Assembly: GCF_028622875.1 (NCBI RefSeq)
Contig: NZ_CP117709.1
Coordinates: forward strand, 6,079,001-6,143,000
Source: Streptomyces sp. MMBL 11-1
Lineage (GTDB): Bacteria > Actinomycetota > Actinomycetes > Streptomycetales > Streptomycetaceae
DNA: 64,000 nucleotides
Direction: 5' to 3'
This document shows, piece by piece, positions 7,790 through 16,572 of this stretch; position 1 is the stretch's first letter; every line of letters starts with the position of its first letter. Position numbers and translations under genes: made by a program. The notes beneath the pieces were generated by a model. That model was given only the letters and a program-made list of their open reading frames with translations, was not told where the DNA came from and searched no databases.

Positions 7790-9364
7790 ATGCCCCCCAC
7801 GCTCGCCTCGCTCGTCCAGCACTCGGCGCTCAAGCTCACCGTGCGCGCGGGCGCGGACCGGCTCGGCACCCCCGTGCGCTGGGCCCACGCAAGCGAGCTG
7901 GCCGACCCCGTCCCGTACATGGACGGCGGCGAACTCCTCCTCGTGACCGCCACCAATCTCGACGCCGACGACCCCGAGTCCATGCGGCGCTACGTGCGGC
8001 GGCTGGCCGGGGCCGGGGTCGCCGGAGTGGGGTTCGCGGTCGGGGTGAACTACGAGGACATCCCGGCCGCCCTCGTGGAGGCCGCCGAGGAGGCCGGGCT
8101 GCCGCTCCTCGAGGTCCCGCGCCGCACCCCGTTCCTCGCCATCAGCAAGGCCGTCTCCGCCGCCATCGCCGCCGACCAGTACCGCGCGGTCACCGCCGGA
8201 TTCGAGGCCCAGCGCGAGCTGACAAAGGCCGCGCTCGCCGGGGACGGGCCCGCCGACCTCCTCGCCCGGCTCGCCGCCCACATCGACGGCTGGGCCGCCC
8301 TGTACGACACCTCCGGCGCGGTGCTCGCCGCCGCCCCCGACTGGGCCGCCCGCCGCGCCGCCCGCCTCACCCCCGACGTCGAACGCCTCCGGGACCGCCC
8401 CGCCCCCGCCAGCGTCGTCGTCGGCGACAGCGAGGACCGGGTGGAGCTCCAGTCGCTGGGCACCGGCCGCCGGGCCCGCGGCGCGCTGGCCGTCGGCACC
8501 GGTGCCGCGCTGGGCACCGCCGAGCGGTACGCCGTGCACTCCGCCGTCGCCCTGCTCACCCTGACCACCGCCCGCTCCCGGGCCCTCCAGGGCGCCGAAC
8601 AACGCCTGGGCGCCGCCGTCCTGCGCATGCTGCTCGCCGGCCAGCCCGACCACGCGCGGGCGGTCGCCGGAGACCTCTACGGCGGACTGCTCGACGCCCC
8701 GTTCCGGCTGCTCATCGCCGAGGCCTCCGCACCCGCCGGGCCCGAGCTGCTCACCGAGACGATGGAGGCCGCCGCCGCCCGCTCCGGCGAGGCGCTGCTC
8801 CTGGTCCCCGAGGGGGAGCGGGTCGTCGTCCTCGCCGCGGACGGCGGTTTTGCCGTCGCCGCCTGCGCCGCCTACGCCGAGGCCCAGGACGACCGCGCCC
8901 CGCGCGAGGGCGGTGCCGAGGACAGCGACGTCGTGGTCGGCCTCTCCGCCCCCTCCGGCCCGATCGCCGTCTCCGCCGCGTACAAGCAGGCCGAACAGGC
9001 CCTCTCCGTCGCCCGCCGCCGCGGCAGGGCGCTGGTGGAGCACGAGGAGCTGGCCGCCGGATCGGTGCTGCCGCTGCTCGCCGACGACGCGGTACGGGCC
9101 TTCGCCGACGGCATGCTCCGCGCGCTGTACGAGCACGACGCCAAGGGCCGGGGCGACCTCGTGGCCTCCCTGCGCGCCTGGCTCTCCCGCCACGGCCAGT
9201 GGGACGCCGCCGCCGCCGACCTGGGCGTGCACCGGCACACACTGCGCTACCGGATGCGCCGGGTGGAGGAGATCCTGGGCCGCTCGCTGGACGACCCGGA
9301 CGTCCGCATGGAGCTGTGGCTCGCCCTCAAGACGACCGAGGCGGCGACGCCCGCCGAGGGGTGA
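7790..9364 (+). CDS. PucR-family transcriptional regulator
   Basis: This 524-residue regulator has the three parts of the family. The N-terminal PucR domain begins LASLVQHSALKLTVRAGADRL. A central region of about 300 residues corresponds to the GGDEF-related or GAF-like part. A C-terminal HTH_30 domain contains AADLGVHRHTLRYRMRRVEEILG. Family members control purine, proline or GABA catabolism in response to substrate. The nearby gabT and aldehyde dehydrogenase make a GABA or amine role plausible, but no binding site proves it. ATG 7790 has only a weak GAGGG upstream. The long open frame reading into it from 7277 is an overlap artefact of the ATPase gene. Confidence 0.85.
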   Translation: MPPTLASLVQHSALKLTVRAGADRLGTPVRWAHASELADPVPYMDGGELLLVTATNLDADDPESMRRYVRRLAGAGVAGVGFAVGVNYEDIPAALVEAAEEAGLPLLEVPRRTPFLAISKAVSAAIAADQYRAVTAGFEAQRELTKAALAGDGPADLLARLAAHIDGWAALYDTSGAVLAAAPDWAARRAARLTPDVERLRDRPAPASVVVGDSEDRVELQSLGTGRRARGALAVGTGAALGTAERYAVHSAVALLTLTTARSRALQGAEQRLGAAVLRMLLAGQPDHARAVAGDLYGGLLDAPFRLLIAEASAPAGPELLTETMEAAAARSGEALLLVPEGERVVVLAADGGFAVAACAAYAEAQDDRAPREGGAEDSDVVVGLSAPSGPIAVSAAYKQAEQALSVARRRGRALVEHEELAAGSVLPLLADDAVRAFADGMLRALYEHDAKGRGDLVASLRAWLSRHGQWDAAAADLGVHRHTLRYRMRRVEEILGRSLDDPDVRMELWLALKTTEAATPAEG

Positions 9365-9381
9365 GCGCCGGACACGACCCC

Positions 9382-9405
9382 GTATTGCATCGAGCGGTAC
9401 AAAAC
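9382..9405. promoter_or_regulatory. Operator copy 1, before the TetR gene
   Basis: This is a 24-bp imperfect palindrome with arms GTATTG and CAAAAC and a core containing ATCGAGCGGTA. It ends 14 bases before the TetR start codon. Compared with the reverse complement of the site at 10067-10090, 20 of 24 bases are identical. Two near-identical dyads before a TetR gene and its neighbouring efflux gene are the expected pattern for autoregulation plus control of the pump. Confidence 0.75.
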
Positions 9406-9419
9406 CCTAGAGTGCTCAC

Positions 9420-10016
9420 ATGGCCCGACCGAGACAGTTCGACGAGGAGCGGGCCCTGGACGCCGCGATGCGCACCTTCTGGGAGTACGGCTACGAGGCC
9501 ACCTCCACCCAGGACCTGTGCGACGTCACGGGGCTGGGGCGCAGCAGCATCTACAACACCTTCCAGAGCAAGCGCGAGCTGTTCGCGCGCTCGCTGGCGC
9601 GCTATCTGGACGCCATGGCCGACGCCCAGGAGGCCGTACTCGAGGACGAGTCCCTCACGCCCGGCGAGCGGGTGCGCGCCCTGCTCGACAAGGTCGTGGC
9701 CGACGAGTTCGACCACCGCCCCGACGGCCGCAGCCTGGGCTGTCTGGGGGTCAACTCCACGGTCGAGCTGGCGTCCCGGGACCCGGAGGCCGCCCGGCTC
9801 CTGGAGCGGGACGCCGCCCGCAGGCTGCGGGGCCTGTCCGGCGTCATCGCCGCCGGGCAGCGCGACGGCTCCATCGCCTCCGCGCGTGGCTCCGACGCCC
9901 TCGCCCGCTACGTCAACGCCGTCATCGGCGGCATGCGCGTCACCGCCCAGGGCGGAGCCGACCGCGCGGCCGTCCAGGCCGTCGCCGACACCGCGCTGGA
10001 CGCCTTGATCCGCTGA
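9420..10016 (+). CDS. TetR-family transcriptional repressor
   Basis: The protein has 198 residues. The N-terminal helix-turn-helix is typical (RALDAAMRTFWEYGYEATST, then DLCDVTGLGRSSIYNTFQSK). The C-terminal ligand domain has the CLGVNSTVEL-type segment of the AcrR/TetR_C group. It probably represses the MFS gene 104 bases downstream and itself: nearly identical 24-bp dyads lie in front of both genes. The ligand is unknown, most likely a compound exported by the MFS protein. ATG 9420 follows the operator so closely that the transcript is probably leaderless or has a very short leader. Confidence 0.9.
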   Translation: MARPRQFDEERALDAAMRTFWEYGYEATSTQDLCDVTGLGRSSIYNTFQSKRELFARSLARYLDAMADAQEAVLEDESLTPGERVRALLDKVVADEFDHRPDGRSLGCLGVNSTVELASRDPEAARLLERDAARRLRGLSGVIAAGQRDGSIASARGSDALARYVNAVIGGMRVTAQGGADRAAVQAVADTALDALIR

Positions 10017-10066
10017 ACGCCCCCACCTCGCCGCGCACTCGGTTGCGGCTGCCTCCTCATGCCCAA

Positions 10067-10090
10067 GTTTTGAACTGCTCGATACAAAAC
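10067..10090. promoter_or_regulatory. Operator copy 2, before the MFS gene
   Basis: The arms are GTTTTG (10067-10072) and CAAAAC (10085-10090), a perfect 6-bp match, around a 12-base centre. It is the same element as at 9382-9405 but in inverted orientation. It lies 29 bases before the GTG start of the MFS gene, where a bound repressor would block transcription. Confidence 0.75.
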
Positions 10091-10119
10091 ATCATCTCAC
10101 CCACCAGGGGGACCCCACC

Positions 10120-11355
10120 GTGCCTCGTGCCGTCCACGTACTGGCCTTCGGCATCTTCGCCATGGTCACCAGTGAATTCGTCGTCGCGGGACTGATGCCG
10201 CAGATGGCCGAGGGGCTGGGCGTCACCGTCCCGCAGATCGGCTACCTGATCACCGTCTTCGCCCTGTCGATGGCGCTCGGCGGACCACTGCTCTCCGTCG
10301 CCCTGCTGCGCCTTCCGCCCAAGACCGCGCTCATGGTCCTCTTCCCGGTCTTCCTGGCCGGCAACGTGCTGGCCGCCACCGCGTCCGGCTATCCGGCCAT
10401 GGTGGTCGCACGGGTCATCACCGGGGTCGCCTCGCAGGCCTTCTTCGGCGTCGCGATCTCGCTCGGCTCCCAGCTCACCCGCCCCGAGATACGCGGCCGG
10501 GCCGTGGCGGTCCTCCTCAACGGGCTGATGCTCGGCACCCTGCTCGGGCTGCCGCTGGCCACCCTGACCGGCGAACGGTACGGCTGGCGCGCCGCGTTCT
10601 GGGTCATCTCCGCGCTGACGGCCGCCGCCGCCCTGTGCACGCTGACCGGCGTGGAACGGGCGGACCGGCCGGAGGGCAGCGGCACGTTCCGCTCCGAACT
10701 GACGGTCTTCCGCGCCCCTCGGCTCTGGCTCACGCTGCTCACCAGCACCATGGTCATCGGGGCCACCTTCTCCGCCTTCAGCTACCTCAACCCGATCCTC
10801 ACCGAGGTCACCGGGTTCTCCTCGGGCACGGTCCCGCTGCTGCTCCTGGCGTACGGCGCCGCCACGGTGATCGGCAACACCGTCGTCGGCCGCCTCGCCG
10901 ACCGGTACGCCCTCCCGGTCCTGCTCGGCGGCCTGTCCCTGAACGTCGTGTTCCTGGCCGGGTTCGCCCTGCTGGCCGGATCCGGGATCTGGGCGGTGCT
11001 CTGCATGCTGGGCATCGGCCTCGTCGGGGTCACCATGAACCCGGCCCTGGTCACGCGGGTGCAGCGCAGGGGCAACGCCCGGCCGCTCGTCAACACCGTG
11101 CACAGCTCCTTCATCACCCTCGGCGTGGTCCTCGGCTCGGCACTGGGCGGCGTGGGCGTCGACCGGTTCGGCCTGCGGGCTCCCCTCTGGCTGGGCGCGG
11201 GACTCGCGGTGGCCGGGCTGCTCACCCTCGTACCGGATCTCGTCCGGCGTACGGGGAGGCCCGGAGCGTCCCCGCCCGAGCGGTCGGGCGACACCGCCTG
11301 CGCCAATTCGGAGCACCCGGCGCCCGCTCCGCTCCACGCCGGACAAACGCCCTGA
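10120..11355 (+). CDS. MFS efflux transporter (DHA1 type)
   Basis: This 411-residue membrane protein has about twelve hydrophobic helices. It carries DHA1 drug:H+ antiporter features: the start AFGIFAMVTSEFVVAGLMP, ARVITGVASQAFFGVAISLG in TM5 and RGRAVAVLLNGLMLGTLLG after it. The closest familiar proteins are Cmr/AraJ-like exporters of chloramphenicol or sugars. The GTG start has AGGGGG (10106-10111) at a good distance. It is very likely controlled by the TetR protein encoded just upstream. The substrate is unknown. The last ~35 residues (GRPGASPPERS...) form a polar tail. Confidence 0.88.
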   Translation: MPRAVHVLAFGIFAMVTSEFVVAGLMPQMAEGLGVTVPQIGYLITVFALSMALGGPLLSVALLRLPPKTALMVLFPVFLAGNVLAATASGYPAMVVARVITGVASQAFFGVAISLGSQLTRPEIRGRAVAVLLNGLMLGTLLGLPLATLTGERYGWRAAFWVISALTAAAALCTLTGVERADRPEGSGTFRSELTVFRAPRLWLTLLTSTMVIGATFSAFSYLNPILTEVTGFSSGTVPLLLLAYGAATVIGNTVVGRLADRYALPVLLGGLSLNVVFLAGFALLAGSGIWAVLCMLGIGLVGVTMNPALVTRVQRRGNARPLVNTVHSSFITLGVVLGSALGGVGVDRFGLRAPLWLGAGLAVAGLLTLVPDLVRRTGRPGASPPERSGDTACANSEHPAPAPLHAGQTP

Positions 11356-11404
11356 GCGCCTCCCCGCCCTACCGTGGGACCCGGGAGGGGAGCCTTCCGG
11401 GCGC

Positions 11405-11484
11405 CACGACCTCCACCACGACCTCCGTCGCGACCCCCGTCACGACCTCGTCGCGACTTCCTCGCGACCTCCTCACGACCTCCG
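11405..11484. repeat. Tandem 11-12-bp repeat (CACGACCTC type) before the aldehyde dehydrogenase
   Basis: Seven consecutive units of the form (C/T)(A/G)CGAC(C/T)TCC run head to tail. The first three are 12 bp long and the last four 11 bp. The array ends about 17 bases before the ATG of the aldehyde dehydrogenase, so it fills the place where its promoter and leader should be. The strands are strongly pyrimidine/purine biased (CT-rich on the plus strand). Confidence 0.8.
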
Positions 11485-11500
11485 AAGGGCCGGAACCTCC

Positions 11501-12946
11501 ATGACTTCGCCCCACGCCTTCTGGGTGGCCGGCCGCCAGGCCACCGGTGCCGACAGCTTCGACGTCACCAACCCGTACGACGGACGCCTCGTCGGCACCG
11601 TCAGCGTGCCGACCGACGCCCAGGTCGAGGAGGCCGTCGCCGCCGCCCACGCGGCGCGCGACGCGTTCGCCGCCACCCCGGCACACGTACGGGCCGCCGC
11701 GCTCGACCACGTCGTGCGGCGGCTGACGGAGCGCACCGAGGAGATCGCCCAGCTGATCTCGGCGGAGAACGGCAAGCCGATCAAGTGGGCGCGCGGCGAG
11801 GTCGGCCGGGCCGTGTCCGTGTTCCGGTTCGCCGCCGAGGAGGCCCGCCGCTTCAACGGCGGCGAGGCCCAGCGGCTCGACACCGACCTCGGCGGCACCG
11901 GCCGCCTCGGCCTGACCCGGCGCTTCCCGCGCGGCGCCGTCCTCGGTATCGCGCCCTTCAACTTCCCGCTGAACCTCAGCGCCCACAAGGTCGCCCCGGC
12001 CATCGCCGTCGGCGCCCCGATCATCCTCAAGCCGGCCCCCGCCACCCCGATCTCCTCGCTGATCCTGGGCGAGCTGCTCGCCGAGACGGACCTCCCGGCC
12101 GGCTCCTGGTCCGTCCTGACGGTCCCGAACGACAGGATGCCCGCCCTCGTCCGGGACGAGCGGCTGCCGGTCATCTCCTTCACCGGCTCCGGCCCGGTCG
12201 GCTACGCGATCATGGAGTCGGTGCCCCGCAAGCACTGCACCCTGGAGCTCGGCGGCAACGGCGCGGCGGTCGTCCTCGGCGACTACGCGTCGGAGGCGGA
12301 CCTCGACTGGGCCGCCACCCGGATCGCCACCTTCTCCAACTACCAGGGCGGCCAGTCCTGCATCTCCGTGCAGCGCGTCATCGCCGACGCCGCCGTCTAC
12401 GACCGGCTCGTCCCCAAGATCGTCGCCGCCGTCGAGGCCCTGGTCACCGGTGACCCGGCGGACGCCGCCACCGATGTCGGCCCCCTCGTCAGCGAGGACG
12501 CCGCGAAGCGCGTCGAGTCCTGGGTCGACGAGGCCGTCCAGGGCGGCGCCGAGCTGCTCACCGGCGGCAAGCGCGACGGGGCCACCTACGCCCCGACCGT
12601 CCTCGCCGGCCTCCCCGACGACGTGAAGCTCTCCTGTGAAGAGGTCTTCGGCCCGGTCATGTCCCTCCAGAAGGTGGACGGCGAGGCCGAGGCGTTCGCC
12701 GCCGTCAACTCCTCCAAGTACGGCCTCCAGGCAGGCGTCTTCACCCACGACCTCCAGACCGCCTTCCGCGCCCACCGCGCCCTGGAGGTCGGCGGCGTGA
12801 TCATCGGCGACGTCCCCTCGTACCGCGCCGACCAGATGCCGTACGGCGGCGCCAAGCAGTCCGGCGTCGGCCGCGAGGGCGTGCGCTACGCCATGGACGA
12901 CTACACCTACGAGCGCGTCCTGGTCCTCACCGGCCTCGCCCTGTAA
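11501..12946 (+). CDS. NAD(P)-dependent aldehyde dehydrogenase
   Basis: This 481-residue enzyme oxidises an aldehyde to the acid. The general base Glu lies in LELGGNG (about residue 249) and the nucleophile Cys in GGQSCISVQR (about residue 287). The cofactor-binding region includes PFNFPLNLSAHKVAPAIAVG and FTGSGPVG. Its length and motifs fit the broad succinate-semialdehyde/lactaldehyde/phosphonoformaldehyde dehydrogenase groups. With gabT and a PucR-type regulator within 8 kb, succinic semialdehyde is a reasonable guess for the substrate, but sequence alone does not show it. A striking tandem repeat fills the region just upstream, and two strong hairpins follow the stop codon. Confidence 0.88.
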   Translation: MTSPHAFWVAGRQATGADSFDVTNPYDGRLVGTVSVPTDAQVEEAVAAAHAARDAFAATPAHVRAAALDHVVRRLTERTEEIAQLISAENGKPIKWARGEVGRAVSVFRFAAEEARRFNGGEAQRLDTDLGGTGRLGLTRRFPRGAVLGIAPFNFPLNLSAHKVAPAIAVGAPIILKPAPATPISSLILGELLAETDLPAGSWSVLTVPNDRMPALVRDERLPVISFTGSGPVGYAIMESVPRKHCTLELGGNGAAVVLGDYASEADLDWAATRIATFSNYQGGQSCISVQRVIADAAVYDRLVPKIVAAVEALVTGDPADAATDVGPLVSEDAAKRVESWVDEAVQGGAELLTGGKRDGATYAPTVLAGLPDDVKLSCEEVFGPVMSLQKVDGEAEAFAAVNSSKYGLQAGVFTHDLQTAFRAHRALEVGGVIIGDVPSYRADQMPYGGAKQSGVGREGVRYAMDDYTYERVLVLTGLAL

Positions 12947-12956
12947 CACCCCGGAC

Positions 12957-13000
12957 GACCCCGCCCGCCTTCCGCCCGGACAGCGAGCGCGGGCGGGGTC
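12957..13000. terminator. First of two tandem terminator hairpins after the aldehyde dehydrogenase
   Basis: Twelve-base perfect arms, GACCCCGCCCGC (12957-12968) and GCGGGCGGGGTC (12989-13000), are separated by 20 bases. The hairpin begins 10 bases after the stop codon. Confidence 0.6.
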
Positions 13001-13006
13001 GCGAAA

Positions 13007-13047
13007 CGGACGGCCCGAACCCACTGTGCGGGGGTTCGGGCCGTCCG
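13007..13047. terminator. Second, stronger terminator hairpin
   Basis: Sixteen-base perfect arms, CGGACGGCCCGAACCC (13007-13022) and GGGTTCGGGCCGTCCG (13032-13047), enclose a nine-base loop. Together with the preceding hairpin this separates the aldehyde dehydrogenase from the acyl-CoA dehydrogenase transcript. Confidence 0.8.
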
Positions 13048-13190
13048 CGTGTCCGCGCGCGGCCCCCGGTGCGGGTGCCGAACCACGGGTACCGGGGTTA
13101 CATACGGACCAGAAAGCAGCGACTAGCAGTCCGTGCGTCCGGGTCCGGGTGCCCATCCGTCCGGTGGCGCGCGGCGAGGTGAGGTCCCTC

Positions 13191-15146
13191 ATGTCCGCAC
13201 CACACAACACCCCTCGGGCCCCCGGGGCGCCCAAGGTCACCGAACGCGAGGCGCGTCGGGTCGCCGAGGCCGCCCGGGAGCAGGACTGGCGCAAGCCCAG
13301 CTTCGCCAAGGAGCTGTTCCTGGGGCGCTTCCGCCTCGACCTGATCCATCCGCACCCCCTGCCGCCGCCCGACGACATCCGGCGCGGCGAGGAGTTCCTG
13401 GCGCGGCTGCGCACCTTCTGCGAGACGCACGTGGACAGCGCGCGGATCGAACGCGAGGCGAAGATCCCCGACGAGGTGATCGCCGGTCTCAAGGAGCTCG
13501 GCGCCCTCGGCATGAAGATCGAGACCAGGTACGGCGGGCTCGGCCTCACCCAGGTGTACTACAACAAGGCGCTCGCCCTGGCCGGCTCGGCCAGCCCCGC
13601 GATCGGCGCGCTGCTCTCCGCGCATCAGTCGATCGGCGTACCACAGCCCCTGAAGATCTTCGGCACCCAGGAGCAGAAGGACGTCTACCTGCCCCGGCTG
13701 GCCACCACCGACATCTCCGCCTTCCTGCTGACCGAGCCGGACGTCGGCTCCGACCCGGCCCGCCTCGCCACCTCCGCGGTGCCCGACGGGCCGGACTACG
13801 TCCTCGACGGTGTGAAGCTCTGGACCACCAACGGCGTCGTCGCCGACCTCCTCGTCGTCATGGCCAGGGTCCCCGCCTCCGAGGGCCACCCCGGCGGCAT
13901 CACCGCGTTCGTCGTCGAGGCCGACGCCCCCGGCGTGACCGTGGAGCACCGCAACGCCTTCATGGGCCTGCGCGGCATCGAGAACGGCGTCACCCGTTTC
14001 CACCAGGTGCGGGTGCCCGGAGCCTGCCGGATCGGGCCGGAGGGGGCCGGTCTGAAGATCGCCCTGACCACGCTCAACACCGGCCGCCTCTCGCTGCCCG
14101 CGATGTGCGTGGGCGTGGGCAAGTGGTCGCTGAAGATCGCCCGCGAATGGTCCGCCGTACGTGAGCAGTGGGGCCGGCCCGTCGCCCGGCACGAGGCGGT
14201 CGGCGCGAAGGTCTCGTTCATCGCGGCCACCACCTTCGCCCTGGAAGCCATCGTCGACCTCTCCTCGCAGATGGCCGACGAGGACCGCAACGACATCCGC
14301 ATCGAGGCCGCCCTCGCCAAGCTCTACGGCTCCGAGATGGGCTGGCTGATCGCCGACGAACTGGTCCAGATCCGCGGCGGCCGGGGCTTCGAGACCGCCG
14401 CGTCGCTGGCCGCCCGCGGCGAACGGGCCGTGCCCGCCGAGCAGATGCTCCGGGACATGCGGATCAACCGGATCTTCGAGGGCTCCACCGAGATCATGCA
14501 CCTGCTGATCGCCCGCGAGGCCGTCGACGCCCACCTCAAGGTCGCGGGGGACATCATCGACCCCGACAAGCCGCTCTCCGCCAAGGCCAGGGCGGGTGCG
14601 AACGCCGCCGGGTTCTACGCCCGCTGGCTGCCCCAGCTGGTCACGGGAGCCGGGCAGCTCCCGGGTACGTACGCCGAGTTCCATCCCGTTGGCCACCGCG
14701 ATCTCTCCGGGCACCTACGGTACGTCGAGCGGTCGTCGCGCAAACTCGCCCGGTCCACGTTCTACGCCATGTCCCGCTGGCAGGGGCGGATGGAGACGAA
14801 GCAGGGCTTCCTCGGCCGGATCGTCGACATCGGGGCGGAACTCTTCGCGATGAGCGCCGCCTGCGTCCGCGCCGAGCACCTGCGTGGGACGGAAGAGCAC
14901 GGCCGCGAGGCCTACCAGCTCGCGGACGCCTTCTGCCGGCAGGCCCGCATCCGGGTCGAGGAGCTGTTCGCCCGTCTGTGGTCCAACACCGACGACCTCG
15001 ACCGCCGCGTCGTCGACGGCGTCCTGTCGGGGACGTACACCTGGCTGGAGGAGGGCGTCGTCGACCCCAGTGGTGAGGGCCCCTGGATCGCGGACGCCAC
15101 CCCCGGGCCCTCCGTCCGGGAGAACCAGTACCGCCCGGTGCGCTGA
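13191..15146 (+). CDS. Acyl-CoA dehydrogenase, long form (~650 residues)
   Basis: This FAD enzyme introduces the alpha-beta double bond in acyl-CoA. The N-terminal helical domain, the beta domain (AFLLTEPDVGSDPARLATSA) and the C-terminal helical domain (QIRGGRGFETAASLAARGE) are all present. The catalytic Glu lies in RIFEGSTEI (about residue 430). After that come some 220 extra residues beyond the usual ~380-400-residue enzyme, as in the long actinobacterial group that resembles mitochondrial VLCAD/ACAD9. ATG 13191 has GAGGT six bases upstream; the open frame extends to 13026, but no start there is supported. It is isolated by terminators upstream. Chain-length specificity is not visible. Confidence 0.88.
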   Translation: MSAPHNTPRAPGAPKVTEREARRVAEAAREQDWRKPSFAKELFLGRFRLDLIHPHPLPPPDDIRRGEEFLARLRTFCETHVDSARIEREAKIPDEVIAGLKELGALGMKIETRYGGLGLTQVYYNKALALAGSASPAIGALLSAHQSIGVPQPLKIFGTQEQKDVYLPRLATTDISAFLLTEPDVGSDPARLATSAVPDGPDYVLDGVKLWTTNGVVADLLVVMARVPASEGHPGGITAFVVEADAPGVTVEHRNAFMGLRGIENGVTRFHQVRVPGACRIGPEGAGLKIALTTLNTGRLSLPAMCVGVGKWSLKIAREWSAVREQWGRPVARHEAVGAKVSFIAATTFALEAIVDLSSQMADEDRNDIRIEAALAKLYGSEMGWLIADELVQIRGGRGFETAASLAARGERAVPAEQMLRDMRINRIFEGSTEIMHLLIAREAVDAHLKVAGDIIDPDKPLSAKARAGANAAGFYARWLPQLVTGAGQLPGTYAEFHPVGHRDLSGHLRYVERSSRKLARSTFYAMSRWQGRMETKQGFLGRIVDIGAELFAMSAACVRAEHLRGTEEHGREAYQLADAFCRQARIRVEELFARLWSNTDDLDRRVVDGVLSGTYTWLEEGVVDPSGEGPWIADATPGPSVRENQYRPVR

Positions 15147-15309
15147 GCCGCGCCGGGCCGGGATCCCGCGGCACGCCGACGTACCGGCTCACGGCCCGCC
15201 GACGTACCACCGCGCGGCGCGGTGACACGCGAGCCCGAAGAGCACCGGGGAAGCCGCCAACGCGCCCCACCGGGACGCGCTGTCCCCGTACACAGCCGGA
15301 GCGGCAACA

Positions 15310-16572
15310 ATGGGGGGCATGAGCGACAGCCCCGCCCCCCTCGCCGATCCGCATCTCGTCTTCGACGCCGCGGACGGCCGCCGGGATCTCGTGATCCTCG
15401 GCTCCACCGGGTCCATCGGTACCCAGGCCATCGACCTGGTCCTGCGCAACCCCGACCGCTTCCGGGTCACGGCGCTCTCGGCCGCCGGCGGCCGGGTCGC
15501 CCTGCTGGCCGAGCAGGCCCGCCGGCTGCGGGTCGACACGGTCGCCGTCGCCGCCGAGGACGCGGTCCCCGCCCTGCGCGCGGCGCTGCGGGAACGGTAC
15601 GGGGCCGGCGAGCCGCTCCCCGAGATCCTGGCCGGGCCCGACGCGGCCACCACCCTCGCCGCGAGCGCCTGCCACACCGTGCTCAACGGCATCACCGGGT
15701 CCATCGGGCTCGCCCCGACCCTGGCCGCGCTGAAGGCGGGCCGCACGCTCGCCCTCGCCAACAAGGAGTCGCTGATCGTCGGCGGCCCGCTGGTGAAGGC
15801 GATCGCCGCCCCCGGCCAGATCATCCCCGTCGACTCCGAGCACGCCGCGCTCTTCCAGGCGCTGGCCGCGGGCACCCGCGCCGACGTCCGCAGGCTCGTC
15901 GTCACCGCCTCCGGCGGACCCTTCCGGGGCCGTACGCGCGAGGAGCTGGCCGACGTCACCCGGGAGCAGGCGCTCGCCCACCCGACCTGGGCGATGGGTC
16001 CGGTCATCACCATCAACTCCGCGACCCTGGTCAACAAGGGCCTGGAGGTCATCGAGGCGCACCTCCTCTACGACATCCCGTTCGACCGGATCGAAGTGGT
16101 GGTCCACCCGCAGTCCTACGTGCACTCCATGGTCGAGTTCAGCGACGGCTCCACGCTCGCCCAGGCCACCCCGCCGGACATGGGCGGCCCCATCGCGATC
16201 GGGCTCGGCTGGCCCCAGCGCGTCCCGGACGCCGCCCCCGCCTTCGACTGGACGAAGGCCTCCAGCTGGGAGTTCTTCCCGCTGGACACCGAGGCCTTCC
16301 CCTCGGTCGGCCTCGCCCGCCACGTCGGCGAGCTCGGAGGCACCGCGCCGGCCGTCTTCAACGCGGCGAACGAGGAGTGCGTGGACGCTTTCCTCGCCGG
16401 ACAGCTGCCCTTCAACGGAATCATGGATACGGTCACCGCTGTGGTGTCCGAACACGGCGCCCCCGCCCCGGGAACCCCGCTCAGCGTCGCGGACGTCCTC
16501 GAAGCGGAAACGTGGGCCCGCGCACGGGCCCGGGAACTCTCGGCGGAAGTGACAGCGGAGGCGCGCGCATGA
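15310..16572 (+). CDS. dxr: 1-deoxy-D-xylulose 5-phosphate reductoisomerase
   Basis: This enzyme makes the first committed step of the MEP isoprenoid pathway, converting DXP to MEP with NADPH and a divalent metal. Motifs include the NADPH-binding [19 protein letters not shown], the metal/substrate segment [27 protein letters not shown] and [11 protein letters not shown]. The length of 420 residues is typical. GGAG at 15298-15301 supports ATG 15310 over the second ATG at 15319. The stop codon overlaps the start of the site-2 protease gene in an ATGA, so the two are translationally coupled. ispG, a later MEP enzyme, follows one gene downstream. Confidence 0.96.
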   Translation: MGGMSDSPAPLADPHLVFDAADGRRDLVILGSTGSIGTQAIDLVLRNPDRFRVTALSAAGGRVALLAEQARRLRVDTVAVAAEDAVPALRAALRERYGAGEPLPEILAGPDAATTLAASACHTVLNGITGSIGLAPTLAALKAGRTLALANKESLIVGGPLVKAIAAPGQIIPVDSEHAALFQALAAGTRADVRRLVVTASGGPFRGRTREELADVTREQALAHPTWAMGPVITINSATLVNKGLEVIEAHLLYDIPFDRIEVVVHPQSYVHSMVEFSDGSTLAQATPPDMGGPIAIGLGWPQRVPDAAPAFDWTKASSWEFFPLDTEAFPSVGLARHVGELGGTAPAVFNAANEECVDAFLAGQLPFNGIMDTVTAVVSEHGAPAPGTPLSVADVLEAETWARARARELSAEVTAEARA

